From: Brachionus manjavacas
Taxonomy: Eukaryota; Rotifera; Eurotatoria; Ploima; Brachionidae
NCBI GenBank assembly: GCA_019054805.1
Contig: JAHQIY010000003.1
Coordinates: 3,658,001 to 3,722,000, forward strand
DNA: 64,000 nucleotides
Direction: 5' to 3'
Position 1 is the stretch's first letter. Each line of letters starts with the position of its first letter. Under the pieces are notes generated by a model. It was not told the DNA's origin and made no database searches. It saw only the letters and a program-made list of their open reading frames with translations. The translations under genes and the position numbers were made by a program. Shown here in pieces: positions 31,481 to 41,765 of the stretch.

Positions 31481-32316
31481 TTTTGTCAAAACACGACATC
31501 ACAAAAAATCAGGGTGTATTGTCGAAGAGCCAAAATTAAATTAATCAATATAGAAAATCAACATTTTCTAGTAGATATTTTTATGCTCTATTCAAAAATA
31601 TAATCAGTTTTGGGGTGTATCTGGAAAGATGTGAGGGTGTTTTAGGGTTTTTTGGGTTGTTTTTTTCATTCGAAATTTAAAGGTGATGAAAAATTTTTTT
31701 TTTGGATGAAAATGGGTTTAAAGTTAAATTCAGATAATTAGGAATAAATGTATTTTTGAAAAATTTTCACTGTTATTAAAACTTTGGTGATTATTTCGCA
31801 ATCTAGTCTAGTGTTATTTTTTCGCAATCTAGATGGGTCTATGCTTTAGACATAACCCTACAAACACATAAACACATAACCTTGTGTTTTTTACTAAAAC
31901 ACAAAACGCGGTCGAATGGTTCTGGATTTTTCTGACCACCGACCATTTTGAAGAGAATTTGATGAATTTTTAGGCAAAAGTATCAGTTGGATCATTAGAC
32001 CTAGTTTTTGAATTGTAAAACTCGTAATATCGAGTAAAACCCTGAGTTGCTGTTAACTGACCATATGTTTTAAGATAATGATAATACAGACCACTAATTA
32101 TATGAAAGAGAATAGCCTCAACATTATTGCAGAAAAATAATTTGTACTAGCTCTTTTTTTAAAAGCTCATTGCTGACAAACTTAAAGAAATAACAAAATA
32201 TGTATCTTTTTGGTAAAATTATTATTTTAGAAATTGAAAACTTTATTGCATATCGTTTTGTAGATAATTAAAATCTCTACATTCTTATACAGCAGTTTTA
32301 ATAAAATCGTAACGCA

Positions 32317-32409
32317 GTTCGGCCGGGCGGCGCGGCCTCGGCCATTTTGTCGGCTCGGCGCGGACTTTCGATGGCGTCGGCGCGGCCGGTTGTTCGGCCA
32401 TGTCTACCA
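32317..32409 (-). repeat. GC-rich terminal module, copy 2 (left end of element)
   Basis: Identical in layout to 28892-28984 and the reverse complement of about 35352-35440. It lies next to the element boundary TAATAAAATCG at 32299-32309. Confidence 0.9.
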
Positions 32410-32652
32410 TTTCATATTTTATTAAAAATTTAATATTTTTATCTTAAAATTTTCTTTTTGATTCAAAAAATTTTAATTACTTTTGTTAATTTAATTTTGA
32501 TACCGCTTTTAAATTTTATTCGTGGAGTGCTTTACTCTTTTTTGTATCTTAAAATAAAATTTAATTTTTCAAATTTATTTTTATTTTATTTTTTAAGCCA
32601 ACTCTTTAGAGCAATAAATGAAAATTTTTCTTTTTTTCTTTTAGCAAAGAAA

Positions 32653-33608
32653 CTAAAAAATTTTTATTTTTGTTTTAAGATACATTCTTTTATAGAAATC
32701 TTAAAAATAAAATTAATTTTTTAATTAATAAAGATTTAAAATAGATGTTACCTTTTATTTTCATTATTGAATTTGGAAATTCAATTTTTAATTTGTCCAG
32801 GCCTAGATTTTTTGATCTTTCCGGAATCTCACATTCGATATATTTTATTAAAAGGTTTTTAAAATATAACCTGTGCTTATTATCCTTTAAAAAATATAAA
32901 ATTAGGAATGATTTTTTAATTTTTTTTTAAAATTACTTTAAGTGATTCATCTTCAGAAAATATGTCGTCATCACTTTTATTTGATGATCCAACACTTTCT
33001 GTGCGCTGGCTCACTTTTTCGAGAGATTCTTCAGGTGCTCTTTTCTGTAGAATTTCAGTAGGGTTGGAACACTTAAATTAAAAAATTAATGGATAAAACT
33101 ATATTTCTTTTTGAGTTACATTTATGACTTTAGGATTATGCTCTAATGAGTCAAGTTTTTTACTCATTTTAATTACTTTTTGCTGATTAGCAAGAAAGTC
33201 ACCAGCGATCCTATTTATTAGATCGTGGGAATTTTTCCTGCTATTTTTGCTTGACCACTCCTGATCATCAGCAAAAGAAAGATTAACAAATTATTCTTAT
33301 TATGTCAGCTTTCTTTTTCTTTTCCTGGTTTGATCAGATGGTCCAGCCTGGATTTCTGTCTCTGAACCTTGGGAAGAATTTTCATCCACAATTACTTCCA
33401 ATTGCTCCACAACAGCAGATGCTTGTATGCTTGTGTCGTAATTGACATGGTGCCCGGGTCGAAATTCAGCGGCCTCCATTAACACAATTCCTGGCTTTTC
33501 GCTTTGTACGGTTTTATTTAAAAGCTCAGCCAGAACTTCGAATTTTTTTATTAATATACTTACTTCTTCATTGTAGATACTGTCGGTATTAGATTTTTGA
33601 TAATTTTT
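32653..33608 (-). CDS. Unknown multi-exon gene, copy 2 (in the complete element)
   Basis: Same exon structure as copy 1, shifted by 3427 bp: exons 33120-33260, 32937-33071, 32752-32884 and 32653-32699, with the same 48/52/52-nt introns. The upstream coding stretch is at 33300-33608. This is the copy inside the complete element. A further acidic exon-like frame on the same strand at 34204-34352 could be its 5' end. The last exon and stop fall within the left terminal repeat, and the right terminal repeat holds a mirrored fragment of that end (about 35190-35240). Function unknown; nuclear localisation is guessed from KRKRK. No sequence break is seen in the last four exons. Confidence 0.6.
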
Positions 33609-33659
33609 TTATCTAAATTTAGATTTTAGAAAATTAACTTTCGTAAAGAAACAATGAAG

Positions 33660-34060
33660 AAAATATCAGATTTAATAAGATAGTTAAGTCTGAAAGGGCT
33701 AAAAGCAACGGCAATTCGTGAAAATGCACTCAAATTGTATCCTGAAGAAATTGTTCCAAAACTTACTGTAATTAAAAAATTGAAATTTTAATATTTAATA
33801 TTATAAATTTCAAAGGCAATCAGAGCAAGACAATTTCGTCTAAAACATAAAAAAAATAGCCTTAATTTAGGATATTTTGTTCGGAGATATGGAGTTTCTC
33901 AAAAAGTGCTTCCTGTGATTAGAGAATTTATCCAAGTAATTGTTAGTTAATAAATTTATTCAAATATTTAATTTCTATTAAAGAACCTAATAAAAACTTC
34001 GAATGGGTTTAAAAGTGCACGGGAAATTCTCTTGAAGTCCGAAGAGTTTTTTCTGTACTT
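33660..34060 (+). pseudogene. Spliced plus-strand coding segment of unknown family
   Basis: Three exon pieces on the plus strand join in phase. The first ends LKLYPEEIVPKLT (donor GTAATT near 33768). The second reads AIRARQFRLKHKKNSLNLGY ... VLPVIREFIQ (about 33817-33934). The third reads NLIKTSNGFKSAREILLKSE to a TAA. Both introns are about 48 nt and start GTAATT, as in the minus-strand gene. In the third exon another frame reads EVRRVFSVLLSISTILQLIG, so a frameshift is likely. The start is unclear (ATG at about 33655 runs into a stop). Basic and helical; possibly DNA-binding, but no family is recognised. It lies inside the GC-ended element. Confidence 0.35.
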
Positions 34061-34157
34061 CTAAGTATATCAACCATTTTGCAACTAATCGGAAAAGTAA
34101 ATATTTTGTTAACTTTTAGATTTAAATGCTTTTAATACAAAGCTACAGTTGTAGGCT

Positions 34158-34218
34158 ATAATTGTAGAATTCTACAATTCTACTATTCTACAATTCTACA
34201 ATTCTACAATTCTACAAT
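34158..34218. repeat. 9-bp tandem repeat (AATTCTACA)n
   Basis: About six near-perfect copies of AATTCTACA, led in by the palindrome TTGTAGAATTCTACAA. Confidence 0.9.
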
Positions 34219-34352
34219 AAAAACTTCGAATTCAGTATCTGAAATGTCGTCATCGTTTAAAACTGTATCATCGTTTACTGCTGTCAATGAAAAATTATAA
34301 AAAGTTTTGCTTTCATCTAAATTAACTGACGACACTTCAGATACTGAATAAT
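34204..34352 (-). CDS. Acidic exon-like frame (SD-rich)
   Basis: The minus frame starts after an acceptor-like TTATTCAG and encodes SEVSSVNLDESKTFYNFSLT then NDDTVLNDDDISDTEFEVFI before a stop inside the 9-bp repeat. The reading repeats SVSEVSS/ISDTEF-type words because the DNA forms an inverted repeat (34231-34252 against 34327-34348, one mismatch). It may be a 5' exon of the minus-strand gene at 32653-33608. Confidence 0.3.
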
Positions 34353-34546
34353 TGATATAATAAAATAATAAAATATTTTTGGTCTTTTAAAAAAGTTATT
34401 TTATCCAGCTTTGTCCAATATTAAACCAATTGATTAATAAAACTTCTTTGATAGATAAAAGTTTTCCAAGAAGGGTTTCAATGCAGGATCTGATTTTCTA
34501 GTATGTTTTAGACACTGAGCAACCCGAAAAAAATACATTTTTTTTT

Positions 34547-34562
34547 GGGGGGGGGGGGGGGG
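34547..34562 (+). repeat. Poly-G run (16 G)
   Basis: Sixteen consecutive G's after a T run, followed within 30 bp by GGGGG and GGGGG. This is a potential G-quadruplex in an AT-rich genome. Confidence 0.95.
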
Positions 34563-35028
34563 TGTACTTTTAAATGGGGGTACCCGGGGGTCTAAAGCGA
34601 GGCATAGCCATTTTTTGGTTTTTCAAGGATAGTTTTCATTTTTTACGTGATTTTTTTGACTTGATACTATTATTTTCAGATTCTTCGCTCTTTTCTGAGC
34701 ATTTTGGTGTATTTTTTATAAAAAAATGATAAAATTTGACCAAGTTATGGCTTAAAAACCTAATATACCCTTAAAAACTTCCGAAGGCTATAATTCATAA
34801 AATAATTACCTAGGACAAAAAATACACATATATTTGGAATCAGCGCGTCAAGATCTACAAGAATCACTATAGAAAAGTTAAAAAATGTAAAAAGTCCTAT
34901 TTTAGACCTGATTGCACCATATCCTTTAATTTTTTTTTGTATATTTTTTAAATAAATAAAATTGAAAAATAACTTTAATTTTTTCTTTTATTTAAAAAAC
35001 AAATAAAGTTAAAAATATTTTTTTTAAT
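34563..35028. other. Interior of the GC-ended element, no gene seen
   Basis: AT-rich; no open frame with coding character. Confidence 0.4.
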
Positions 35029-35170
35029 GATGAGTCGGAGGGGTCGGACGGGTTGATTGAGAAAGTGATGAGTCGGATGGGTTGGGCGTGTTCACTGAGA
35101 AAGTTATATGAGTTGGATGGTTCGGTCTGAAATAGTGGACATGATCAGACGAGTGGAATGGCAGACTGTG
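35029..35170 (+). repeat. Degenerate minisatellite (about 38 bp units)
   Basis: GATGAGTCGGAGGGGTCGGA and GATGAGTCGGATGGGTTGGG start two units that both end GAGAAAGT. A third, degraded copy begins ATGAGTTGGATGG. It is subterminal in the GC-ended element. Confidence 0.75.
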
Positions 35171-35351
35171 TTGGTGACAAATCAAGCTAAAAATAAAAAT
35201 TTTTTAGTTTCTTTGCTATAGGAAAAAAAAGAAAAATTTCCATTTATTGCTCTGAAGAGTTGGCTCAAATAAGTAATTAAAATTTTTTGAATCAAAAAGA
35301 AAATTTTAAGATAAAAATATTAAATTTTTAATAAAATATGAAATGGTAGAC

Positions 35352-35440
35352 ATGGCCGAACAACCGGCCGCGCCGACGCCATCGAAAGGCCGCGCCTGGC
35401 CGACAAAATGGCCGAGGCCCCGCCGGCCGGCCGAACTTCG
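35352..35440 (+). repeat. GC-rich terminal module, copy 3 (right end of element)
   Basis: Reverse complement of 32317-32409 with about 90% agreement. It begins near ATGGCCGAACAACCGGCCG, and the shared sequence continues to CGATTTTATTA at 35444-35454, the element boundary. Confidence 0.9.
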
Positions 35441-35620
35441 TTACGATTTTATTAGAACCCCTGTCCATATTTTGCTGAGGCCCATTAAAACGAGCCTCAT
35501 TAAAAAACTCATTCTTTTTAATTTTTGACACTTTAATTTTTGATTTTCAAATGTTGAAATTACTCAATTAAAAAGTAAAATAGAAGTAATTTTATTTCAT
35601 GAAAATTAAAAAAAATTAAA

Positions 35621-36050
35621 ATGTCCAGTGAAAGCATTTTAGAAATTAACTTTAACGACACAGTCGTAGATGCTGAACCTTTAACAAAAAACAAAAGAAG
35701 CACAGGTAGGACTTTTGATTTTTTGCATGATTGCGAATCGTTAGATGAATTCAAGCGGCTAATTAAAGATCTTAGGTTCGATAATTTCGCTTGGCATTTT
35801 CATTTGACCAATCGACTAGCCGATTGTGACAAGCATATTTACAATTGCAAACATGGCGAAAAGGTTGCAAAAAAGCCATTTTTTTTCAGGTCAAAGCTGG
35901 TCAAACGCGTGGTACCGTGCACGTATCAGACAACGAGCATTCGAATCATCCCGAAGAAGAAGATTTTGTAACTATTCCGATTGCAGTCAAAGAGAAAATT
36001 AAATATTTGCGACAATTGGATCAAACCAAAAGAAGCATAAAGAAGAATTA
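35621..36050 (+). pseudogene. MULE-like transposase N-terminal relic
   Basis: The frame from ATG 35621 reads TFDFLHDCESLDEFKRLIKD, FAWHFHLTNRLADCDKHIYN and CKHG. After a shift near 35890 it continues AGQTRGTVHVSDNEHSNHPE then IPIAVKEKIKYLRQLDQTKR. The order (W..H...N..., C-H-type zinc site, a V..S..EHSNHP His motif, then 'IP..VKEKI..L') matches the FLYWCH/WRKY-like zinc-binding N-terminus and following linker of MULE-type transposases. The catalytic domain is absent, because a truncated LINE begins at 36057. Start, frameshift and loss of the DDE core make it non-functional. Confidence 0.55.
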
Positions 36051-36056
36051 GTAATA

Positions 36057-36895
36057 ATGCTCGACTTAGTGTTGGTCACCAACCACAAAGAGTATCCGAA
36101 GTGGAGATTGGCCCACCACTGAATGAAAAGTCAGTCAGAAGCCACTACAGCATACAATTTAAATTATACTGGCCAATAGCGCGACTGACGAGCTTTGATA
36201 GCAGAAAGTTTAAGTGGAAGTATGGTGACTACGTCGCCATGAGCAAGCACTACAACACAATTGACTGGCAGTCAGCACTCAACAATCGACTCACTCAAGA
36301 CAGTTACTTCGTTCCTCGATACCTTTGGCGCGGCAGCGGGCCTTTTCGTTAAAAGGCGTTTACCTCGGCCGACTCAAGTGAAGCCTCCTTGGTGAAAACA
36401 GCAGACATCATCGCTTGTGCGTCGTAAGCGGAGCCTTTTCATCCGCAAACACATAAAGCGGGACGAAGACCAATTTGCAAGAAACCATGCAGCATTGTGC
36501 CGACTAGTCAAATTCACGGTGAAGATGAACATTATTGAGTACGAAATGAAGCTTGCACAAGCAACTCAAAGGTACCCTAAGCTCTTATACTCCTATTTGA
36601 ATCGTCGTTTTGCTTCAAAGGAAATTATAGCTGCCCTGACGGACCTGACAGATGCGAACTAACACCAACACATTTAAAAGCAGAATTTATAAACAACTGG
36701 GTTTCTACTAGATAAGACAACATTCACCAAAATCACTAAACACGCACTATAAGCGCATGAAATATGCAATAATCAAAATTTATATATAGCTTATTTAAAA
36801 AAAATAGGCAATTGGCTGTTAAAGTGTAACGTCTACGTGCGCCACTACTTGGAGACCCAAGTCTCCCACACCATTATACTACTACTACTACTAAA
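36057..36895 (+). pseudogene. Truncated LINE: endonuclease C-terminus, linker and 3' tail
   Basis: MLDLVLVTNHKE at 36057 is the end of an endonuclease domain. It is followed in shifted frames by VEIGPPLNEKSVRSHYSIQF, FDSRKFKWKYGDYVAMSKHY and TIDWQSALNNRL (36101-36352). Then come LFIRKHIKRDEDQFARNHAA, ALCRLVKFTVKMN and YPKLLYSYLNRRFASKEIIA (36417-36662). The reverse transcriptase is missing, and a 3' UTR follows with the hairpin GGAGAC/GTCTCC and an (ACT)n tail near 36878-36893. The copy has lost its middle and its 5' end. It appears inserted into the MULE-like relic at about 36050. Confidence 0.7.
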
Positions 36896-37254
36896 ATCTC
36901 TTTGCTGACAGAAAATTCAAAAAAGCTGCTCTTTATCAAAAAATCAAACAAGACCATATTTTTTCATTTTTTTGAACGCATTTCAAAAATTCTGACAAAA
37001 TACATTCTTTTTACTTGTTATGTCCAAATTCATAATAAGTTATGCAATCTATCCAAGTCCTTGAGTTAACAAAAATCAACAAACTAATTTACGCATTATT
37101 TGAATTCAAAACAATCTTTTAAAATTTTTATTTACAAAAAAAATAAAGACAATTTAAAATTAATTCATATTTAAAATTAAGAGCTGCATTTAGTCAAAAA
37201 AATACTATTCAAAAAAAGCTGATTGAAATTGTGGAACAAAAAAACAATTATCTC
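36896..37254. other. Spacer downstream of the globin gene
   Basis: AT-rich, no gene. A TTTATT word (AATAAA on the minus strand) near 37126 could be the globin poly(A) signal. Confidence 0.4.
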
Positions 37255-37879
37255 CTAAGTACTGTATCCTTCAGCCAAAGTTTTAAGATAATAGTCAATA
37301 AAAATTTCATATATATTCCTCATGCGGTCGGTGTATCGGTCACCCAGTGTTTGTTCTATCGATTTCAGCATTGGCCCTCTGAGATCCTTTAATAAAATTA
37401 ATTTAAAAAAAACAAATTTTTAGATTTTATTTCAGAATTACATCGAAAATGGTTTTGGCAATGTCAATTTTTTTAAAGTCGGTGCCAAATTTTTTGATTT
37501 TTTGATGGGTTTTTTCGGCATCGTCCAACTCGGTAACGTGCATATCCATGGTTTCCATAACACTGGTCACATAGTCCAAAAATGGTGTGCTCGTGTAGAG
37601 CCGGTCTTTGGGTATGTCTTTGAGTTTTTCGTAGCAAGTCAAGTAGTCGGGATGAGCGTCGAAGAGGAGACTGAATGTGCTGGTGCCTGTCTCTTCGAGG
37701 CAGCGGCGTATGCCTTTCCAGGACATTTTTAGACTGAACACGTCCTTGGGCGTCAAAGACATGTACGGATTTTGCTTGGGCGCGGCAGGCTCTGGTCCCG
37801 CTTCGCCATTATCACCGGCCGGCTTTGCCGCACCGTTCGTTTTTGCCTCTTTGGCTTCATTCGAGGACGCACAGCCCAT
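37255..37879 (-). CDS. N-myristoylated globin lacking proximal and distal His
   Basis: Two exons: 37442-37879 (codons 1-146) and 37255-37386, joined by a 55-nt GT-AG intron in phase, giving 189 residues. The N-terminus MGCASSNEAKEAK has the Gly2/Cys3 pattern of myristoylation plus palmitoylation, so membrane attachment is likely. A low-complexity Ala/Pro/Gly linker (about 14-36) follows. The globin fold starts near residue 42 (SLTPKDVFSLKMSWKGI; Trp54 at A12). Helix E reads FLDYVTSVME, with Tyr103 where the distal His E7 is expected. Helix F reads LDDAEKTHQKIKKFGTDFKK, with Phe135 at F8 where the heme-binding His should be. Exon 2 has a good G-H region (RGPMLKSIEQTLGDRYTDRM, YEIFIDYYLKTLAEGY). 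N-acylated globins are known in protostomes. Loss of F8 suggests no normal heme binding. The first exon is GC-richer than its surroundings. Confidence 0.85.
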
Positions 37880-39270
37880 TTTGAATATTGTTTTAGAACT
37901 CGTTTAATTTGGCTTATTAGTTAACTCGATTAATCATTGGAATTAAATAGCAAAAGCTATATTAATAATTTGTTTTTCTAAATTTTTAAGATTTGCATTT
38001 CTAAAAAACAAAATTATCGATTAAAAGTCATGATAACTAAAAATGGCTTTTTGAGGTAAAATTTCCCTACGTGATTTTTCCAAATTTTAATCGCAATTAA
38101 TCAGATTAAAACAAGTCGAAATTCTTCACAAAAGCCTCGCAGCAAGCCTCGGCGATGCTGGTTTTTTTTATTTCACTTTTAAATTAATTATTTTTAATAA
38201 TAATAATAAGTGAATTTCCTCAAAGACCCATCGATAAATTTGTCACTTTTTTTCTCCTTTTTTTTCCTTTTTTTATATTTTTCTCAATTTTTTAGGCAGT
38301 TAATAATTAAAGACGGAAGACATTTTTAATCCAAAGTAATAACATGTTTGAAAATAAATTACATATTTTGTCTAAACTAATAGTCAATAATTAAAAACTA
38401 AAAAAATTAGAAAATAAAAATTTTCATTTGTAAATTTTAATTTTTAATTAGAAATACACGGTGTAACTTTTGTATTCGAATTTAATTAAATTTAAGTAAA
38501 TAGGATTCTTTTTTTCAGACAGGATATTTGATTAGAATAATTTTATCTAGAGAATAGCTGAATTGGCGACATGGTAAAATAGCAATTATTTCAACTTGAT
38601 CTATTAAAGAAAAAAATTGTTCAAAATGATCCAAGTGAGAATAAATTCATGGTGTACTGTGATATAGCTGCATCTTTTTCAATATCACTGGGAAGTTTAT
38701 TAATTTAACCATGAGCGTTTAAGTTAATAAAGTGCATAAATAGCTGATCCAAACCCTGTAATGAGGAGATAAGATCCAAGGCTCCTAATGTAAAAAATAT
38801 TTCTGAAGTGAAAAAATTTTCAGAATTACAAAAAAAAATTAATATTTTTATTGGAAATTTTAATTTAATTAAAAAATGAAGTAAACAAAATTTTTTCAAT
38901 TAAGTTAATGGCAAGTTTTAAATCCGTTTACCAGAATTTGTGAAAAATTGCTACTCTTTAATAAGCATTATAAAATTGACAGATAATCTATAAATTTAGA
39001 TTTTAGTATCCAAAAAAGGCTTTTAATAAATAATTCTGCTTAGATTTAAGAGTATTTCAAAAAGTTTATTTTATATCAAAGCAATCTTTAGCTTTTCTCT
39101 GTCAGGTTTTAAAAATAAAAATAAAAGATGTAACCTTATAAAAATCACTTATCAAAATAAATCCATCCATTTGACCGAAAATTTTCTAAATTTCCAATAA
39201 ATTTTTGTTTTCAATAGCTTTTATTGATAATCTTTTATTGTAAATTTAAGTCATATAAATGACTAGAAAA
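37880..39270. other. Intergenic upstream of globin, no gene seen
   Basis: AT-rich. A TAATAATAATAA stretch is present near 38198-38208. No coding signal. Confidence 0.4.
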
Positions 39271-39272
39271 AA

Positions 39273-39370
39273 AATTAATAATAATAATAATATTAAGCAG
39301 GCTTGCGGAGACGAGCCTAACAAAGGAAGCCGTCTATAAAAGCTGCGTAAATAACAGTGAGATTTTTAAT
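39273..39370 (-). mobile_element. LINE 3' end (minus strand)
   Basis: On the minus strand a GC-richer 3' UTR (GACGGCTTCCTTTGTTAGGC, CGTCTCCGCAAGCC) ends in an (ATT)n tail at 39273-39295. The layout equals the other LINE 3' ends in this window. No coding part is preserved. Confidence 0.55.
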
Positions 39371-40422
39371 ATTATAATAAAAAATACAAGTTATGAAAAT
39401 TCACTAACTTTTATTTGTATTCAGTTATTTTGATGAAAAAACCAAATTTAATTTTTGAAAAAAAATTCAAAATGGTAAAAAAAGCAAAGCAGAATTTTAA
39501 GTTGTATTGCGTTTAAAAAGTGAAGATTAAGATTACTTTTCTTTTTATTTTTAATTTAGTAAAAGGTGAATTTTAATGGACCGAAGAAAAGATAATTTAT
39601 GAGATTTTATAAAAATTTTTCTCTGAAAAAATTTAAGACTCTTACTTTTTGATTAAAATATTACAATTTCTAGGTTAGCAAACAGACTAGTGCTCGTGTC
39701 ATGAAAAACCGATTAACACTTCATTTATTAAATTTCATAAAATAATCATTACAAATAAAAAAATTAAAAATTTATACATATATTTACTTTTAAGCTTGTT
39801 TTTTTTTTATTTAGAAAAATAATCGAATTTTAGCTAGTCAAAATTTTTAAAATATTTTTAAAATTATTTTTTTAGAAACAAAATGTCATAAAATTTGAAT
39901 AATTCAAACTATTTTTTTAAAAACGAATTAAATTTTTGAATTAAACAGATTCTTGAATGAGAGTATGAAAGGTGATTAATTTAGATTATTTTTTTTTTAT
40001 CAGTTTCGAGCTAATGCTCTTTGAAATAATAAAAATTACAAAAAAAAATAAAAATTTAAGAAAATATGACATAAAATAAAAATGTTAAAATAATGTTAAA
40101 TGGTCATGTGAAATGATGTTTTTGAACATCGTGTTTTTCTTATTTTTTAATTAATTCCTGTTATATGTTTATATATATTTATATATTTTAATAAACTAAG
40201 TTTAACTGAAATGAATTCTCTATTGTTCGGCACTCTACTTGTTAGTGATGAATAAAAAAACAGTGTTATTTCGAAAACACTGGCAAGAACAAGAATTGTG
40301 AGGCTCGAAAAATGCAGCATAAATACTAGAATAAAAACAACAATATAGAAAATATCAAAATTAATAAAAGAACAACAAAAATTTTTTTAGATACTCAGTT
40401 ATGCCACAAAGTATTAAGCAGA
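39371..40422. other. Intergenic, no gene seen
   Basis: AT-rich low-complexity sequence. Nothing recognised. Confidence 0.4.
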
Positions 40423-40625
40423 ATGGTGAATGAAGGTTTGAGAGCTCCATATATCTTTAGTGCAAAGACTAATGTAAACATTTGGTTAAATAGGTTTGAT
40501 GGCTACTTTGAGATGAACAGTATATAATAAGAGATAAAATTAATATTTTTGGATCATTTTTGAATGATGAAACTTTTCAATTGGTGAGACCACATTTAAT
40601 GGGCTCAAATTTTGGATAAAACCAA
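40423..40625 (+). pseudogene. Gypsy-type retrotransposon gag relic
   Basis: From ATG 40423 the frame reads MVNEGLRAPYIFSAKTNVNI then WLNRFDGYFEMNSI and a stop. A shifted frame continues RDKINIFGSFLNDETFQLVR. 'W...F..YF..N.I.d..K...l...l....fqLv' is the usual start of Ty3/gypsy-type Gag in animals. No LTR, protease or polymerase is seen nearby. Confidence 0.5.
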
Positions 40626-40639
40626 AAAAAGTTAAAATA

Positions 40640-41415
40640 TGATATAAAAGACGATTTAAATAGACAAATTGTAAAACTTTAAATTTGTTAATTTATATGA
40701 AACCCAGAGCTATGTTGAAGTCATAGATTATTGCTATTTTTTTCTATCTGTTTCTAGCAAATGCTCCTTCAGATTAAAAAAATTAAAAACATTAAAATAT
40801 AGAAGAAAGCTTAGATAGATAGTGAAATAAGAATCCAAGTCATTTAACTTTGTGCTGAACTTTTATACATATCTGATGAAACCTAATGGTCACCAGTGTT
40901 TATATTTCACAACTTATTTTTTTCTAAAAATTATTAATTTGTTTATTTCAATTGATTTACTTTTTATCCTCATAGGCGAAACAAAAATAAAAAAAAGAGG
41001 TAGATCAACGAAATCAAAAAATGGATATTTATTTAAAAATTTAATTAAATTTTTACTTCATTTATTTACAAAATAGTGGATGTTGAATGCTTAAAAAGTT
41101 AATTTTGATTTTTTAAATGAGTGAATAAAACCTTTCCATTTATTTTAATTAAAACCCGGCTGATCCTAGGTTGGTGATAAAATGTGTTTATTTCAAAGAG
41201 CAGAATTTTCGATAAGATTTTTGAAGAAAATCTAAGAAAAAAGAATTTTAAAATTCATGATATAATTTACAAAGAGCAAATAAATAAGAAACTTTACGAA
41301 ATAATTAATGATTCAGCAACCTGATAATTATTTAATGATAACTATGTCATTTTTCTCTTGTCCATTAAATGATTTTTTTGTTTTTTTGTAAGAGCGTAAC
41401 CGTAAGAATACACTT
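40640..41415. other. Intergenic, no gene seen
   Basis: AT-rich. One 74-codon frame (40852-41076) is hydrophobic, T-rich and without homology cues, so it is not called. Confidence 0.4.
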
Positions 41416-41417
41416 TT

Positions 41418-41765
41418 TTTCAAATAGAGCGTCTGGCTGGTGGAACATGTTGCCAAACTGCATTGTTAAAGCGAATACTGTAAATAAATTTAAAGCCAGA
41501 CTAGATGGTTGGTTTTCAATCAATGGAGAAAGGCTGATCTAGAAGCACCGAGTTAATTATTTAGGAAACGTTATTATATTATTTATTATATTATTAGTTT
41601 TTCTAGGTACAATATTCTATTTGGTTTGTATTTGTGTTAAATTATTAAATAGAAAGACTAAGACTTAAATTTTGAAATTGTACTGCTATAGCTGGAAGTT
41701 ACTATGTTGCAACTTGTGGAAAAGATCCACGCAGTATTATTACTACTACTACTACTTTTTTCTTT
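41418..41765 (+). pseudogene. LINE ORF2 C-terminal relic with 3' UTR and tail
   Basis: The frame reads ASGWWNMLPNCIVKANTVNK then FKARLDGWFSINGERLI and stop, the WN.LP...FK..LD signature of CR1/Jockey ORF2 ends. The 3' UTR carries the hairpin GTGGA-AAAGA-TCCAC near 41716-41730, followed by a TATTATTACTACTACTACTA tail. 5'-truncated. Confidence 0.7.

Larger units (their letters stand above)
30271..33698. repeat. Tandem duplication, unit 2 (3428 bp)
   Basis: Near-identical to 26815-30270. It ends in GTCTGAAAGG at about 33697, after which the unduplicated sequence of the second element continues. It contains the LINE 3' end again (to about 30690), the fold-back MITE (31308-31480) and the GC-rich module. 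Confidence 0.95.
32299..35454. mobile_element. Long-TIR element with GC-rich ends, about 3.1 kb
   Basis: Both ends begin TAATAAAATCGTAACG, then the GC-rich module, then the same AT-rich stretch (about 32299-32680 on the left, 35190-35454 in reverse complement on the right; the right copy lacks about 125 bp). Inside are a minus-strand multi-exon gene, a plus-strand spliced coding segment and an acidic minus-strand exon. No transposase motif is recognised and no clear target-site duplication is visible. The tandem duplication copied the left 1.4 kb of it to 28874-30270. Confidence 0.65.

Noticed and set aside
20874..35454. CRISPR array or prokaryotic operon structure
   Set aside because: No regularly spaced identical repeats with unique spacers; introns, SINE and LINEs show a eukaryotic genome.
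37502..37907. 76-codon plus-strand ORFs over the globin gene
   Set aside because: Antisense to a clear globin exon; GC-richer coding DNA leaves opposite-strand frames open.
40852..41076. 74-codon ORF with hydrophobic segment
   Set aside because: Composition typical of T-rich random sequence; no motif or context support.
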